Counted from the first letter of the stretch, positions 48,274-57,165 are shown. The stretch: 64,000 nt of DNA from Devosia pacifica (GCF_014652635.1 NZ_BMZE01000002.1:62001-126000), one strand, 5' to 3'. Numbers and translations: made by a program. Notes: generated by a model from the sequence alone, not told the origin.

Positions 48274-48305
48274 GGTGCCAAGGACTAACACGTAGAGGTG
48301 CCAAG
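48274..48305. repeat. 9-base direct repeat upstream of the DUF4214 gene
   Basis: GGTGCCAAG occurs at 48274-48282 and 48297-48305, a period of 23 bases (about two helical turns), in the gap between the methyltransferase and the DUF4214 gene. Two copies on the same helix face would suit a dimeric regulator, but two 9-mers can also be chance. Confidence 0.3.
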
Positions 48306-48369
48306 AAAAAAGTGTACCGGTTGCGGCGGTGGGCATCTTGGATGCTATCCTGCGCCATGGAGGTGAGCC

Positions 48370-48927
48370 ATGACGAGCTATTTTTACGGCACCGAAATTC
48401 TCTATCTGGCCCTGTTCGGCAGGCCTACCGACCCAGAAGGTCACTCGTGGATCAATGGAGTTACCGATTTTTGGGAGAATACGGACGCTGCTATCGCAAT
48501 TACATATTCTGATGAGTACCAGTCGCTGTTTTACTCAACGGATGATGTCGACAACCTGCACCGGGACATGATCACGAAGATCTATCAGAACGCATTCGAC
48601 CGCGCTCCGGACGCAGAGGGCCTGAACTTTTATGCTGGCCAGTATGAAGAGGGCGAGGACATGGCGACCATAGCACTCAACATCGTGTCCGGTGCGCGCG
48701 GGGACGACTTGGACACCCTGACACATAAAGTATTAGCGTCGAAAGCTTTTACGAACGCGTTGGATACTGCAGTGGAGATCGCAGCGTATGCGGGCGATAC
48801 GGCAGCAGAAGTCGGATACGCGTATCTCGATCCGGTCAACGCAAACAACATGCCAGCAGACGGGTATCGCCAGAAGGCTGAAGCGGCAGTCGAGTTACTG
48901 GTCATCAGCGACGCGAGCTACATCTAG
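48370..48927 (+). CDS. DUF4214-repeat protein, low GC
   Basis: A 185-residue protein made of two DUF4214-like repeats: TEILYLALFGRPTDPEGHSWING (residues 8-30) and MITKIYQNAFDRAPDAEGLNFYAGQYEEG (about 66-94), each with the L/I-Y-x3-F-x-R-x-x-D-x-EG core, followed by helices. No signal peptide. It is acidic and contains many Tyr and Ala. Base composition is visibly lower in GC than the neighbours, and it lies 35 bases from tRNA-Ala, so transfer is possible. Function unknown; DUF4214 is found at the ends of surface and secreted proteins and of glycosyltransferases. Confidence 0.75.
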   Translation: MTSYFYGTEILYLALFGRPTDPEGHSWINGVTDFWENTDAAIAITYSDEYQSLFYSTDDVDNLHRDMITKIYQNAFDRAPDAEGLNFYAGQYEEGEDMATIALNIVSGARGDDLDTLTHKVLASKAFTNALDTAVEIAAYAGDTAAEVGYAYLDPVNANNMPADGYRQKAEAAVELLVISDASYI

Positions 48928-48961
48928 AATAATTGATAGATTTCTCTTGAGAAAAGGATGG

Positions 48962-49034
48962 TGGAGCCAAGCGGGATCGAACCGCTGACCTCCTGCATGC
49001 CATGCAGGCGCTCTCCCAGCTGAGCTATGGCCCC
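48962..49034 (-). tRNA. tRNA-Ala (GGC anticodon)
   Basis: Read on the minus strand, the 73-base sequence begins GGGGCCATAGCTCAGCTGGG, folds into a complete cloverleaf and has the anticodon stem CCTGC/GCAGG with a 7-base loop reading ATGGCAT, so the anticodon is GGC (alanine codons GCC and GCU). The T-arm is GCGGTTCGATCCCGC. The 3' CCA is encoded (TGG on the plus strand at 48959-48961). The acceptor stem has one G-T pair. Confidence 0.95.
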
Positions 49035-49186
49035 ATGTCCTTGGGATGCTTGAAGGGTCAAGGACCCTTGCGAAGCGAGGCGCAACCTATTGGAGGTGGC
49101 GGCGCGTCGTCAAGCAGATATTTGGCGGCTGCACCCGTGCGCCGCGCCTGTGGAAAAGCGCAGCAAATGTGCGGCCGCCAAAGGGC

Positions 49187-49603
49187 TTAGCGTTCCTCGT
49201 CGTCTTCATCTTCAACGTCGATGTCGAAATCTTCGTCGTCATCATCGTCGTCTTCGAGGAACACATCGCTGTCGTCGGAATCGTCGGCGATTTCCTCAAC
49301 TTCCTCGTCGTCGTTGCTGTCCGCCTGTTCCTTGTCCTCGGCGTCATCGAGCGAAATGACCTCGGGACCGCCGGTCTCGGTCTGTTCGGTCTCCTCGACT
49401 TCTTCTTCCTCGGCCTCCGGCTCTGCGCGCCGCGCACGCTCGGGCGCCGGCTTGCCGGCAGTTCCGCTCGTTGCCTGCTCGAAGAAGGAAACCGGATAGG
49501 ACTTTCCGGTATAGGGCGACACGATCGGATCCTGATTGAGATCGTAGAACTTCTTGCCGGTATCCGGATCGGTGCGCTTGGTGCCGCGTTCTTGTTTGGC
49601 CAC
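49187..49603 (-). CDS. FYDLN-acid family protein (TIGR02300)
   Basis: A 138-residue protein with a compact N-terminal domain (KQERGTKRTDPDTGKKFYDLNQDPIVSPYTGKSYP, with the FYDLN motif and a zinc-ribbon-like look but no cysteines) and a very acidic C-terminal half from about residue 60, including FLEDDDDDDEDFDIDVEDEDDEE. It is highly conserved in alphaproteobacteria, with unknown function. In relatives it sits next to aroA-cmk-rpsA; here cmk and rpsA are next to it but aroA is missing. Confidence 0.9.
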   Translation of the reverse strand: MAKQERGTKRTDPDTGKKFYDLNQDPIVSPYTGKSYPVSFFEQATSGTAGKPAPERARRAEPEAEEEEVEETEQTETGGPEVISLDDAEDKEQADSNDDEEVEEIADDSDDSDVFLEDDDDDDEDFDIDVEDEDDEER

Positions 49604-49855
49604 TTCCGTATCCTCGTGATTGTCGTCTTCCGCCGGCCGCCACCACGCGAAAGCGTCTCAAATTGGCTGCAGGGCAATGCGTGAGCCCGTATTCATGATA
49701 ATGCAGAGCCTTCGGGGCCGTTCGGTTAGGGCCAATCATTTCGGCTGTCAAACGCTAATTGAGTGTTCACGTCATACCGGCATTTCGCCTGCGGTGTGGC
49801 CCGGCCCGCAGGGCTGTGCTAAGCGGCGAGGACGCTGCATGTTGAGGAGGGCGAG
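49604..49855. other. Gap between FYDLN gene and cmk (252 bases), no gene seen
   Basis: Divergent genes leave this stretch free. I find no aroA remnant, no RNA gene and no clear promoter hexamers. It holds only the ribosome-binding site of cmk (GAGGAGGGCGAG). Confidence 0.5.
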
Positions 49856-50497
49856 ATGATCATCGCCGTCGATGGCCCGGCCGCTTCCGGCAAGGGGACG
49901 CTGGCTTCGGGCCTTGCCCGCCATTATCAGCTGCCGCATCTCGACACCGGCCTGCTTTATCGAGCGGTCGGGCAGGCGGTGGACGGGCTCGAGGATGATC
50001 CCGAATTCGAGGCGGCGGCGATTGCTGCCGCACAGGCGCTCGATCCATCACAGCTCGACAATGCCGAGGCTCTGACAGCGGCGCGCGCCGGCGTGATGGC
50101 CTCGAAAGTTGCGGTAATCGGGCCGGTGCGCGAGGCGCTGTTCGAATTTCAGCGCAGCTTTGCGCTGCAGGATGGCGGCGCGGTGCTCGATGGTCGCGAT
50201 ATCGGAACCCGGATCTGTCCCGATGCCGACGTGAAGCTGTTCATCAGGGCGGATTCCAAGGCACGCATGGAACGACGGGCGCGTCAGCTGGAACAGCGCG
50301 GGCAAAGGGTTGACCGATACGCGCTCTATCACCAGATAGAGGAGCGGGATGCCAGGGACATGGCGAACCCGCATGGCGGCTTCTACAAGGCAGACGACGC
50401 AGTCTTGCTCGATACCACGCAACTGGGTATAGAAGCCGCACTCCAGGCTGCCGTCGCGATTGTTGACGAGGCTCTGGCCAGCAGGAACCGCGTCTGA
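49856..50497 (+). CDS. cmk: Cytidylate kinase
   Basis: Phosphorylates CMP and dCMP. The 213 residues begin MIIAVDGPAASGKGTLASGLA (P-loop), with LDTGLLYRAVG, LDGRDIGTRICPDADVKLFI and ARAMERRARQLEQRG-like segments, then ADDAVLLDTTQL, all typical. A very good ribosome-binding site, GAGGAGG, precedes the ATG. rpsA follows 197 bases later, as in most bacteria. Confidence 0.95.
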   Translation: MIIAVDGPAASGKGTLASGLARHYQLPHLDTGLLYRAVGQAVDGLEDDPEFEAAAIAAAQALDPSQLDNAEALTAARAGVMASKVAVIGPVREALFEFQRSFALQDGGAVLDGRDIGTRICPDADVKLFIRADSKARMERRARQLEQRGQRVDRYALYHQIEERDARDMANPHGGFYKADDAVLLDTTQLGIEAALQAAVAIVDEALASRNRV

Positions 50498-50694
50498 GGC
50501 CTCTTGTCTCCCGGATGCGCAATCCAAATTTCTGCGGCCGGGCCATCTGCGATCATTGAGCGCCGGACCTGGGCTGGACCAACAGAATTATCCCATCTGG
50601 TGACTGCCGATCTGCGCCGGGTCGTTCCGTGTGAACGGCTGGCAGCACCATTTCAAACACTCAACACGAACCACCGGCGCGAACGGAGAGAAAT

Positions 50695-52392
50695 TTGGCA
50701 CAGCAATCTGTGACGAAAGAAGATTTTGAATCCCTTTTGATGGACTCGTTCATTGATAACGAGCCGTTGGAAGGTGCCGTCGTCAAGGGCAAGGTCGTCG
50801 CGATCGAAAAGGATCTTGCGATTGTCGACGTCGGTCTCAAGACTGAAGGGCGCGTGGCGCTCAAGGAATTCGGCCAGGCAGGCCGTGACGGCACCATCGA
50901 GGTAGGCTCGGAAGTCGAGGTCTATGTCGATCGGGTCGAGAACGCGATGGGCGAAGCGGTTCTGAGCCGCGAGAAGGCCCGCCGCGAAGAGAGCTGGGTC
51001 AAGCTCGAAGAATTCTACAACAAGAACGAGCGCGTTGAAGGCACCATCTTCAACCAGGTCAAGGGCGGCTTCACCGTCGACCTCGACGGCGCCGTTGCCT
51101 TCCTGCCGCGTTCGCAGGTGGATATCCGCCCGATCCGCGACATCGCTCCGCTGATGAACGTGCCGCAGCCGTTCCAGATTTTGAAGATGGACAAGCGCCG
51201 CGGCAATATCGTGGTTTCGCGCCGCGCGATCCTCGAGGAAAGCCGCGCCGAGCAGCGTTCCGAGATCGTCCAGCAGCTCGAAGAAGGCCAGGTTGTCGAG
51301 GGTGTCGTCAAGAACATCACCGATTACGGTGCGTTCGTCGATCTCGGCGGCATTGACGGCCTGCTGCACGTCACCGACATCGCATGGCGCCGGGTCAATC
51401 ACCCGACCGAGGTGCTGTCGATCGGCGAGACCATCAAGGTGCAGATCATCCGCATCAACCAGGAGAGCCACCGCATCAGCCTCGGCATGAAGCAGCTGCA
51501 GGCGGATCCGTGGGAAGGCATCGAGGCGAAGTACCCGGTCGACGCACGCTTTACCGGCCGCGTGACCAACATCACCGACTATGGTGCGTTCGTCGAACTG
51601 GAGCCGGGCATCGAAGGCCTGATCCACGTCTCCGAGATGAGCTGGACCAAAAAGAACGTCCATCCTGGCAAGATCGTATCGACCTCTCAGGAAGTCGATG
51701 TGATGATCCTCGAGGTCGATCCCGACAAGCGCCGCATTTCGCTCGGTCTCAAGCAGACCCTGTCGAATCCGTGGGAGAGCTTCGTCGAGAACTTCCCCGT
51801 TGGTGCGACTGTCGAAGGCGAAGTCAAGAACAAGACCGAGTTCGGTCTGTTCATCGGCCTCGAAGGCGATGTCGACGGCATGGTGCACCTGTCGGATCTC
51901 GACTGGCAGAAGTCCGGCGAGCAGGCTCTCGAAGACTACAACCGCGGCGATATCGTGCAGGCCAAGGTTCTCGACGTCGATGTCGAGAAGGAACGCATCT
52001 CGCTCGGCATCAAGCAGCTGGCGACCGGTGAAGTCACCGATACCGGCGGCGATGGCATCCGCAAGGGCGCTGTCGTGACCGGCACCGTGACAGAGGTCAA
52101 CGATGGCGGCATCGAGGTTCAGATCGCCGACAGCGAGATGACCGCGTTCATCCGCCGGTCGGATCTCAGCCGCGACCGCAACGACCAGCGTCCGGAGCGT
52201 TTCTCCAAGGGCGAAAAGGTCGATGCGCGCGTCACCCAGTACGACCGCAAGACCCAGCGCATCCAGCTGTCGATCAAGGCACTGGAAATCGCCGAGGAAA
52301 AGGAAGCCGTCGCCAATTACGGTTCTTCGGATTCCGGCGCTTCGCTCGGCGACATCCTGGGCGCAGCGCTCAAGGATCGCAGCGGCAACTAA
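50695..52392 (+). CDS. rpsA: 30S ribosomal protein S1
   Basis: Large RNA-binding ribosomal protein that helps mRNA bind to the 30S subunit. The 565 residues contain six S1 domains in tandem (first at about 25-90, the last at about 455-525; GVVKNITDYGAFVDLGGIDGLLHVTDI and GRVTNITDYGAFVELEPGIEGLIHVSEMSW are the third and fourth). The start is TTG at 50695, with GGAGAG five bases upstream, giving MAQQSVTKEDFESLL. The 197-base leader from cmk shows no obvious structure. Ends at a good terminator. Confidence 0.96.
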   Translation: MAQQSVTKEDFESLLMDSFIDNEPLEGAVVKGKVVAIEKDLAIVDVGLKTEGRVALKEFGQAGRDGTIEVGSEVEVYVDRVENAMGEAVLSREKARREESWVKLEEFYNKNERVEGTIFNQVKGGFTVDLDGAVAFLPRSQVDIRPIRDIAPLMNVPQPFQILKMDKRRGNIVVSRRAILEESRAEQRSEIVQQLEEGQVVEGVVKNITDYGAFVDLGGIDGLLHVTDIAWRRVNHPTEVLSIGETIKVQIIRINQESHRISLGMKQLQADPWEGIEAKYPVDARFTGRVTNITDYGAFVELEPGIEGLIHVSEMSWTKKNVHPGKIVSTSQEVDVMILEVDPDKRRISLGLKQTLSNPWESFVENFPVGATVEGEVKNKTEFGLFIGLEGDVDGMVHLSDLDWQKSGEQALEDYNRGDIVQAKVLDVDVEKERISLGIKQLATGEVTDTGGDGIRKGAVVTGTVTEVNDGGIEVQIADSEMTAFIRRSDLSRDRNDQRPERFSKGEKVDARVTQYDRKTQRIQLSIKALEIAEEKEAVANYGSSDSGASLGDILGAALKDRSGN

Positions 52393-52416
52393 GCCGCGTT
52401 GTCGAACACAATCTCG

Positions 52417-52447
52417 GGGTCCGCGCTTGTGAGCGCGGGCCCTTTTT
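52417..52447 (+). terminator. Terminator after rpsA
   Basis: GGGTCCGCGCT and AGCGCGGGCCC pair around TGTG (one G-T pair), followed by five T residues, 24 bases past the rpsA stop. It separates rpsA from the GNAT gene that follows on the same strand. Confidence 0.85.
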
Positions 52448-52461
52448 GCTTGAAAGGCGCC

Positions 52462-52986
52462 ATGGCGATTTCGGATATCCACTGGCGTGCGTTGACGATG
52501 CTCGACATGCCGGCGCTCGCTGACATCGCGGCACAGGTGCATCCCGACTACTTCGAGGATCTTGCGGTTCTTGCCGAAAAGCTGACGCTTTATCCTGATG
52601 GCGCCCGGCTCCTCGAAATCGCCGGCGAACCGGCAGGCTATCTGCTCAGCCACCCCTACCCTTACTTGTCTGTGCCGCCGCTCAATCGGCTGATCGGCAA
52701 GATCCCGGCTCCGGCCGATTGTCTTTATCTGCACGATCTGGCGTTGCTGCCCAAGGCACGCGGACGCGGTGCGGCAGGCTGGGCGGTCGAAGACCTCGCC
52801 CGCCACGCGCAGCGCCAGGGGTTTTCGGCTATGGCGCTGGTATCGGTCGGAAACAGCGCCGCGTTCTGGGGCCGCTTCGGCTTCAGCCCCGTAGATCGCC
52901 CGGAACTCGCCGCAAAACTCGCGAGCTATTCTGAGACTGCGCGCTACATGGTCCGTCCGCTCGACAGGAGCTTGCCAGGTTCGTAG
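52462..52986 (+). CDS. GNAT-family acetyltransferase
   Basis: A 174-residue acetyltransferase of unknown substrate. The ATG at 52462 (AAAGG six bases upstream) is preferred, since an earlier in-frame start lies inside the rpsA terminator. Acetyl-CoA-binding motif A: LYLHDLALLPKARGRGAAGWAVEDLAR; motif B: ALVSVGNSAAFWGRFGFSPVD. Its last 43 bases overlap those of the next GNAT gene on the other strand. Confidence 0.82.
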   Translation: MAISDIHWRALTMLDMPALADIAAQVHPDYFEDLAVLAEKLTLYPDGARLLEIAGEPAGYLLSHPYPYLSVPPLNRLIGKIPAPADCLYLHDLALLPKARGRGAAGWAVEDLARHAQRQGFSAMALVSVGNSAAFWGRFGFSPVDRPELAAKLASYSETARYMVRPLDRSLPGS

Positions 52987-53420
52987 CGCCAGATCAGTTC
53001 CGGATCGCCCGGATCCAGCCCTTCGATGCGACCGCATTCGAAAAAGCCTTCAGCGGCAAACAAAGCCTGCACCGGATGGTTGGACACATTGCAGGACGTC
53101 CAAAGTACCTGCTCGCCACTGGCTGCGACGGCGGCTTTAGCCAAGGTCCGGCCTACCCGCTGGCGACGCGCTGCCTCGGCGACCATCAGCATCGCAAGGA
53201 AACGTCGCTCGAAGAAACTGTAATCTATGACGGCATAGCCAAGGATGGTTCCGCCCCGGTCTGCAACAAGGCACTCCGCCTGGCCGACCCAATGTTCGAT
53301 CTGCCGCCGACGGCCCGTATCCGTTCGGGCAACAGTGTCGATGGCGATCAGCGCCGGGACATCATCATCCAGCGCAGGGCGTATGCGCGGGGTTGTCGCC
53401 GGTCGGAGGGTCGAAGCCAA
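52944..53420 (-). CDS. GNAT-family acetyltransferase
   Basis: Acetyltransferase of unknown substrate: IRPALDDDVPALIAIDTVAR at the start, then VAEAARRQRVGRTLAKAAVA (motif A variant) and NVSNHPVQALFAAEGFFECG (motif B). The N-terminus is uncertain. The frame is open to 53558, but that would overlap sppA; I give the TTG at 53420, shortly before the conserved part, as the most likely start (158 residues). It ends tail-to-tail with the preceding GNAT gene, overlapping by 43 bases. Confidence 0.72.
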   Translation of the reverse strand: MASTLRPATTPRIRPALDDDVPALIAIDTVARTDTGRRRQIEHWVGQAECLVADRGGTILGYAVIDYSFFERRFLAMLMVAEAARRQRVGRTLAKAAVAASGEQVLWTSCNVSNHPVQALFAAEGFFECGRIEGLDPGDPELIWRYEPGKLLSSGRTM

Positions 53421-53525
53421 GACTTGTCTCGCCAGATCGCTCGTGGTTAGTGCCAGAGTGTCATCACACAGGCGAGCCGGCAAGGCACCGGCGCGGGAAG
53501 GGGTCCGCAAGGACCAATGCGATAG

Positions 53526-54476
53526 ATGAGCGACGACATCCGTTATGACAGTGCCCACACCGTGCTGGCGGCCGACCGCTACAGACGCTCGCGCGGCCTA
53601 TGGCGTCTCCTGGCTTTCGCCGCACTGGCGATCGCCGTCCTCGCCATTGCCGGGCGTTTCGCCCTTATCGATGCACCCGGCCCTGGTGACAGGATTGCGC
53701 GGATCGAGATCAACGGGCCGATAGCGACCAGCCAGGCACGGTTCGAGGCCATCGAAGATCTGATGGACGATGAGGCCGTCAGGGCCGTGATCGTTTCGAT
53801 CAATTCTCCGGGAGGCACGACCGCCGGTGGTGAAGAAATCTACGAGGCACTGCTGCGGCTTCAAGAGGTCAAGCCGGTGGTTTCGGTCATCAACGAACTC
53901 GGCGCCTCTGCCGCCTATATGAGCGCTATCGGCACCGAACGCATCTATGCTCGGCGCCTGTCGATCGTCGGCTCTATCGGCGTGCTCTATCAGCATGTCG
54001 ATGCCGGAAAGCTCCTCGACACCATCGGAATAGATTTCGACAAGATCGCCTCGGGGCCCCTCAAGGCGGAGCCTGACATCGACGAACCGCTGGTGGGCGC
54101 CCCGCGCGACTCTCTGGCGCGGCTGGTGAACGACAGCTTCGAGTGGTTCGTCGATATTGTCGCCGAACGGCGCGGGTTTGAGCGCTCACGGGCACTCGAG
54201 CTTTCCGATGGACGTGTGGTCACCGGTCGGATGGCCGAGGCGGCGGGCCTAATTGATGCGCTTGGCGGCGAACGCGAAGCGCAGCTCTGGCTTGAAGAAC
54301 AGCGCGAGGTCGATGCCGACCTGCCGATCGTCACTGCCTATCCAAAACCGCAGGAAGGGTTTGGCTGGTTCTCGGACATGGTGGTCCGCGAGGCACGCAG
54401 CGCGATCGGAATAAGCCCGGATGGTCCAGTCGTGCTTGACGGTCTCGTTTCGCTTTGGCAGGTTGAACAAAGATAA
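53526..54476 (+). CDS. sppA: Signal peptide peptidase SppA (short form)
   Basis: Membrane-bound protease that degrades signal peptides after their release. The 316 residues have an N-terminal membrane anchor (about 25-45, LLAFAALAIAVLAIAGRFALI) and one protease domain of the S49 family. The catalytic dyad is Ser128 in ELGASAAYMSAIG and Lys180 in IASGPLKAEPD. IVSINSPGGTTAGGEEIYEAL is also typical. Single-domain SppA is usual in alphaproteobacteria, half the length of the E. coli form. ihfB follows after 54 bases. Confidence 0.93.
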   Translation: MSDDIRYDSAHTVLAADRYRRSRGLWRLLAFAALAIAVLAIAGRFALIDAPGPGDRIARIEINGPIATSQARFEAIEDLMDDEAVRAVIVSINSPGGTTAGGEEIYEALLRLQEVKPVVSVINELGASAAYMSAIGTERIYARRLSIVGSIGVLYQHVDAGKLLDTIGIDFDKIASGPLKAEPDIDEPLVGAPRDSLARLVNDSFEWFVDIVAERRGFERSRALELSDGRVVTGRMAEAAGLIDALGGEREAQLWLEEQREVDADLPIVTAYPKPQEGFGWFSDMVVREARSAIGISPDGPVVLDGLVSLWQVEQR

Positions 54477-54530
54477 TGTGCAGCAGGTGCTAAACATTTC
54501 AGGGTCACGAGCTGAGGTTTTGGGGGGACG

Positions 54531-54812
54531 ATGATCAAGTCCGAACTCGTTGAGAAACTGGCAGCGGAGAACCCGCACCTTTTTCAACGCGATATCGAGA
54601 ATATCGTGAATGCGATCCTCGATGAGGTCAGTGACGCGCTGGCGCGTGGCGACCGGGTCGAACTGCGCGGGTTCGGGGCGTTTTCCGTCAAGAACCGCCC
54701 GGCAAGGGTCGGGCGCAATCCGCGCACCGGTGAGCAGGTGGACGTCGGCGAAAAGTACGTGCCCCAGTTCAAGGCCGGCAAGGAAATACGTGAACGGCTG
54801 AACCGCTCTTAA
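54531..54812 (+). CDS. ihfB: Integration host factor subunit beta
   Basis: DNA-bending protein that works with IhfA (not in this window). The 93 residues show the HU/IHF fold: [59 protein letters not shown], whose GRNPRTG arm with Pro inserts into the minor groove, and [15 protein letters not shown]. The N-terminal region and position after sppA fit the beta subunit rather than HU. Confidence 0.94.
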   Translation: MIKSELVEKLAAENPHLFQRDIENIVNAILDEVSDALARGDRVELRGFGAFSVKNRPARVGRNPRTGEQVDVGEKYVPQFKAGKEIRERLNRS

Positions 54813-54837
54813 CGGGCGCAGCGGAACCGGGACTCAG

Positions 54838-55197
54838 ATGTTCAAGAAAATTGCCGGCTGGATCATTCTCGTGCCGCTCTGCGTCATTCTGGTGGCGTTT
54901 GCTTTGGCCAACCGGCAACTTGTCAGCCTGAACGTCAACCCGTTCACGCCGAATGACGGCCTTGACGCACCTGGCGCAGGCGTTCCGATGTTTCTGGTTC
55001 TGTATGCGGTGCTTCTGGTCGGCGTGCTGCTGGGCGGCATCGCCACATGGTTTGCGCAGAGCCGGCACCGTCACAATGAGCGGCATTGGCGCCGCGAAGC
55101 GCATCAGCTGTCGCGCGAACTTGAAACACTCAAGCGGCAGACCCGGCCCACGCCTTCCCGCAGCCGCGAAGTCGACGATCTGCTGGAAATTCGCTGA
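54838..55197 (+). CDS. lapA: LapA-family (DUF1049) membrane protein
   Basis: Small inner-membrane protein of the LapA family, which in E. coli works with LapB in controlling lipopolysaccharide synthesis. The 119 residues have two membrane helices (about 5-25, IAGWIILVPLCVILVAFALA, and about 50-72, VLYAVLLVGVLLGGIATWFA) linked by a short periplasmic loop with SLNVNPF, and a charged coiled C-terminal tail. Placed between ihfB and trpF as in many alphaproteobacteria. Confidence 0.85.
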   Translation: MFKKIAGWIILVPLCVILVAFALANRQLVSLNVNPFTPNDGLDAPGAGVPMFLVLYAVLLVGVLLGGIATWFAQSRHRHNERHWRREAHQLSRELETLKRQTRPTPSRSREVDDLLEIR

Positions 55198-55238
55198 GGC
55201 GAAGCGTCCCACTTCACTTGTCCAGATGATCCGTTGAC

Positions 55239-55886
55239 ATGACCACGCCCCTCACCATCAAGATTTGCGGCATCAAGACCTTCGACATCCTCGACGCTGC
55301 AATAGCCGCCGGGGCCGACATGGTCGGTTTCATGCATTTCCAGCGTTCGCCTCGGCATGTCGATCTCGAAGAGATCGGCTCTTTGATCAGCCAGGCGCGC
55401 GGACGGATCGAATCCTGTGTCGTCTTGGTCAATCCTGACAACTCGTGCGTTGCCGAGATTGCCGCGCTCGGCCCGGACTGGATCCAGCTGCACGGGCCCG
55501 AAACCATACACCGCGTGGAAACCATTCGCGCCGAGGCTGGCGTCAACATCATCAAGGCCCTGCCGATCGCGACTGCTGAAGATCTCGAACTGGTCGCAGG
55601 GTTTGCCGAAGTCGCAGACCGGATCCTGCTCGATGCCAAGCCGCCAAAGGGCGCCGAGCGACCCGGCGGACTTGGTCAGCCGTTCGATTGGCGTCTGCTC
55701 GAGGCGCTTGACCCGGAGGTTCAGTTCATGCTTTCGGGAGGTCTTACGCCCGACAATGTGGGCGAGGCCGTTGCGGCCGTCCGCCCCTACGGGTTAGACG
55801 TTTCCTCCGGCGTCGAAACTGCACCGGGCGTCAAGAATGCGGCGTTGATCGAGACCTTCATTCGCAAGGCGCGCGCCGCCGCGTGA
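55239..55886 (+). CDS. trpF: Phosphoribosylanthranilate isomerase
   Basis: Third step of tryptophan synthesis from chorismate. The 215-residue TIM barrel starts [28 protein letters not shown] (catalytic Cys in KICGI), with [31 protein letters not shown] and [23 protein letters not shown], all family motifs. trpB follows 52 bases after the stop. trpD and trpC, not in the window, must be elsewhere. Confidence 0.95.
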   Translation: MTTPLTIKICGIKTFDILDAAIAAGADMVGFMHFQRSPRHVDLEEIGSLISQARGRIESCVVLVNPDNSCVAEIAALGPDWIQLHGPETIHRVETIRAEAGVNIIKALPIATAEDLELVAGFAEVADRILLDAKPPKGAERPGGLGQPFDWRLLEALDPEVQFMLSGGLTPDNVGEAVAAVRPYGLDVSSGVETAPGVKNAALIETFIRKARAAA

Positions 55887-55938
55887 AACTGCCGGTCCGC
55901 CGCATGGACGGACCGTGCCTCTTCAAGGAACCGACACG

Positions 55939-57165
55939 GTGAGCACCGACCGCATCAACTCCCTCCGAAACGGGCCGGACGAGAACGGCCGGTTTGGCCT
56001 GTTCGGCGGCCGTTTCGTGGCCGAAACCCTGATGCCTTTGATCCTCGATCTGGAGCGCGCCTATCGCGACGCGAAACAGGATCCTGAGTTTGAGGCCGAG
56101 ATCACGGATCTTGCCGCGCACTATACGGGACGGCCCAGCCCGCTCTACTTCGCGCGGCGGCTGACCGAGCATCTTGGCGGCGCCAAAGTGTGGTTCAAGC
56201 GTGAAGAGCTGAACCACACAGGCAGCCACAAGATCAACAATTGCCTTGGCCAGATCCTGCTTGCAAAGCGGATGGGCAAGACCCGGGTGATCGCCGAAAC
56301 CGGCGCCGGCCAACACGGGGTTGCGACAGCCACGGTTTGTGCGAAGTTCGACATACCCTGCGTCGTCTTCATGGGCGCAACCGATGTCGAGCGGCAATGG
56401 CCGAACGTGTTGCGCATGAAGATGCTTGGTGCCGAGGTGCGTGCTGTATCGGCAGGCGCGGGCACACTGAAGGACGCAATGAACGAGGCGTTGCGTGACT
56501 GGGTCACCAATGTCGACAACACTTATTACCTGATCGGTACGGCTGCGGGCCCGCATCCCTATCCGGAGATGGTGCGCGATTTCCAGTCGGTCATCGGCAC
56601 CGAACTGCGTGAGCAGTTCCTCGAAACCGAGGGCAAGCTGCCGGATGCGGTCGTGGCCTGCGTTGGTGGTGGCTCGAACGCGATCGGCACTTTCCACGCG
56701 TTTCTTGATGATCCCGAAGTTGCAATCTACGGCGCCGAAGCGGGCGGGCACGGACTCGAAACCGAAAACGGACACGCTGCATCGATGAATGGCGGGCGCC
56801 CCGGGGTTTTGCACGGCAACCGCACTTATCTCTTGCAGAACGAGGACGGCCAGATTCTCGAAGGCCACTCGATTTCGGCGGGGCTGGACTATCCGGGTGT
56901 TGGCCCGGAACACTCGTTCCTTCATGATTCCAAGCGCGTCACCTATGCCCCGATCACCGATGAGGAGGCGATTGCCGCATTCCAGCTGTGTACTCGGATG
57001 GAAGGCATCATCCCGGCGCTGGAGAGCGCACACGGCCTTGCGCAGGTGATGAAGCTGGCGCCTGAAATGTCTGCGGATCAGTCGATTGTCCTGTGCATGT
57101 CCGGTCGCGGCGACAAGGATGTCGAAAGCGTCGGGCGCTATCTCGGGATGGATCTCGATTCATGA
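55939..57165 (+). CDS. trpB: Tryptophan synthase beta chain
   Basis: PLP enzyme that joins indole and serine. The GTG at 55939 (AAGGAA eight bases upstream) gives 408 residues, the usual length; an earlier in-frame GTG at 55915 has no such site. Family segments: [33 protein letters not shown] with the PLP Lys (near residue 97), [31 protein letters not shown] and [18 protein letters not shown]. Its stop overlaps the trpA ATG (ATGA), so the two subunits are coupled. Confidence 0.96.
   Translation: MSTDRINSLRNGPDENGRFGLFGGRFVAETLMPLILDLERAYRDAKQDPEFEAEITDLAAHYTGRPSPLYFARRLTEHLGGAKVWFKREELNHTGSHKINNCLGQILLAKRMGKTRVIAETGAGQHGVATATVCAKFDIPCVVFMGATDVERQWPNVLRMKMLGAEVRAVSAGAGTLKDAMNEALRDWVTNVDNTYYLIGTAAGPHPYPEMVRDFQSVIGTELREQFLETEGKLPDAVVACVGGGSNAIGTFHAFLDDPEVAIYGAEAGGHGLETENGHAASMNGGRPGVLHGNRTYLLQNEDGQILEGHSISAGLDYPGVGPEHSFLHDSKRVTYAPITDEEAIAAFQLCTRMEGIIPALESAHGLAQVMKLAPEMSADQSIVLCMSGRGDKDVESVGRYLGMDLDS

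Noticed and set aside
48959..49034. Genomic island attachment site at tRNA-Ala
   Set aside because: No direct repeat of the tRNA 3' end, no integrase and no mobile genes within reach; only one low-GC gene is next to it.
49221..49280. Microsatellite-like run of TCG/TCA/TCT triplets
   Set aside because: It encodes the acidic tail of the FYDLN-acid protein on the minus strand; repetition is due to Asp/Glu codons.
50653..53037. A 794-residue open frame on the minus strand, opposite rpsA and the first GNAT gene
   Set aside because: rpsA is certain and its codon bias makes the opposite strand open; the translated protein has no recognisable domain and spans a terminator and two genes.
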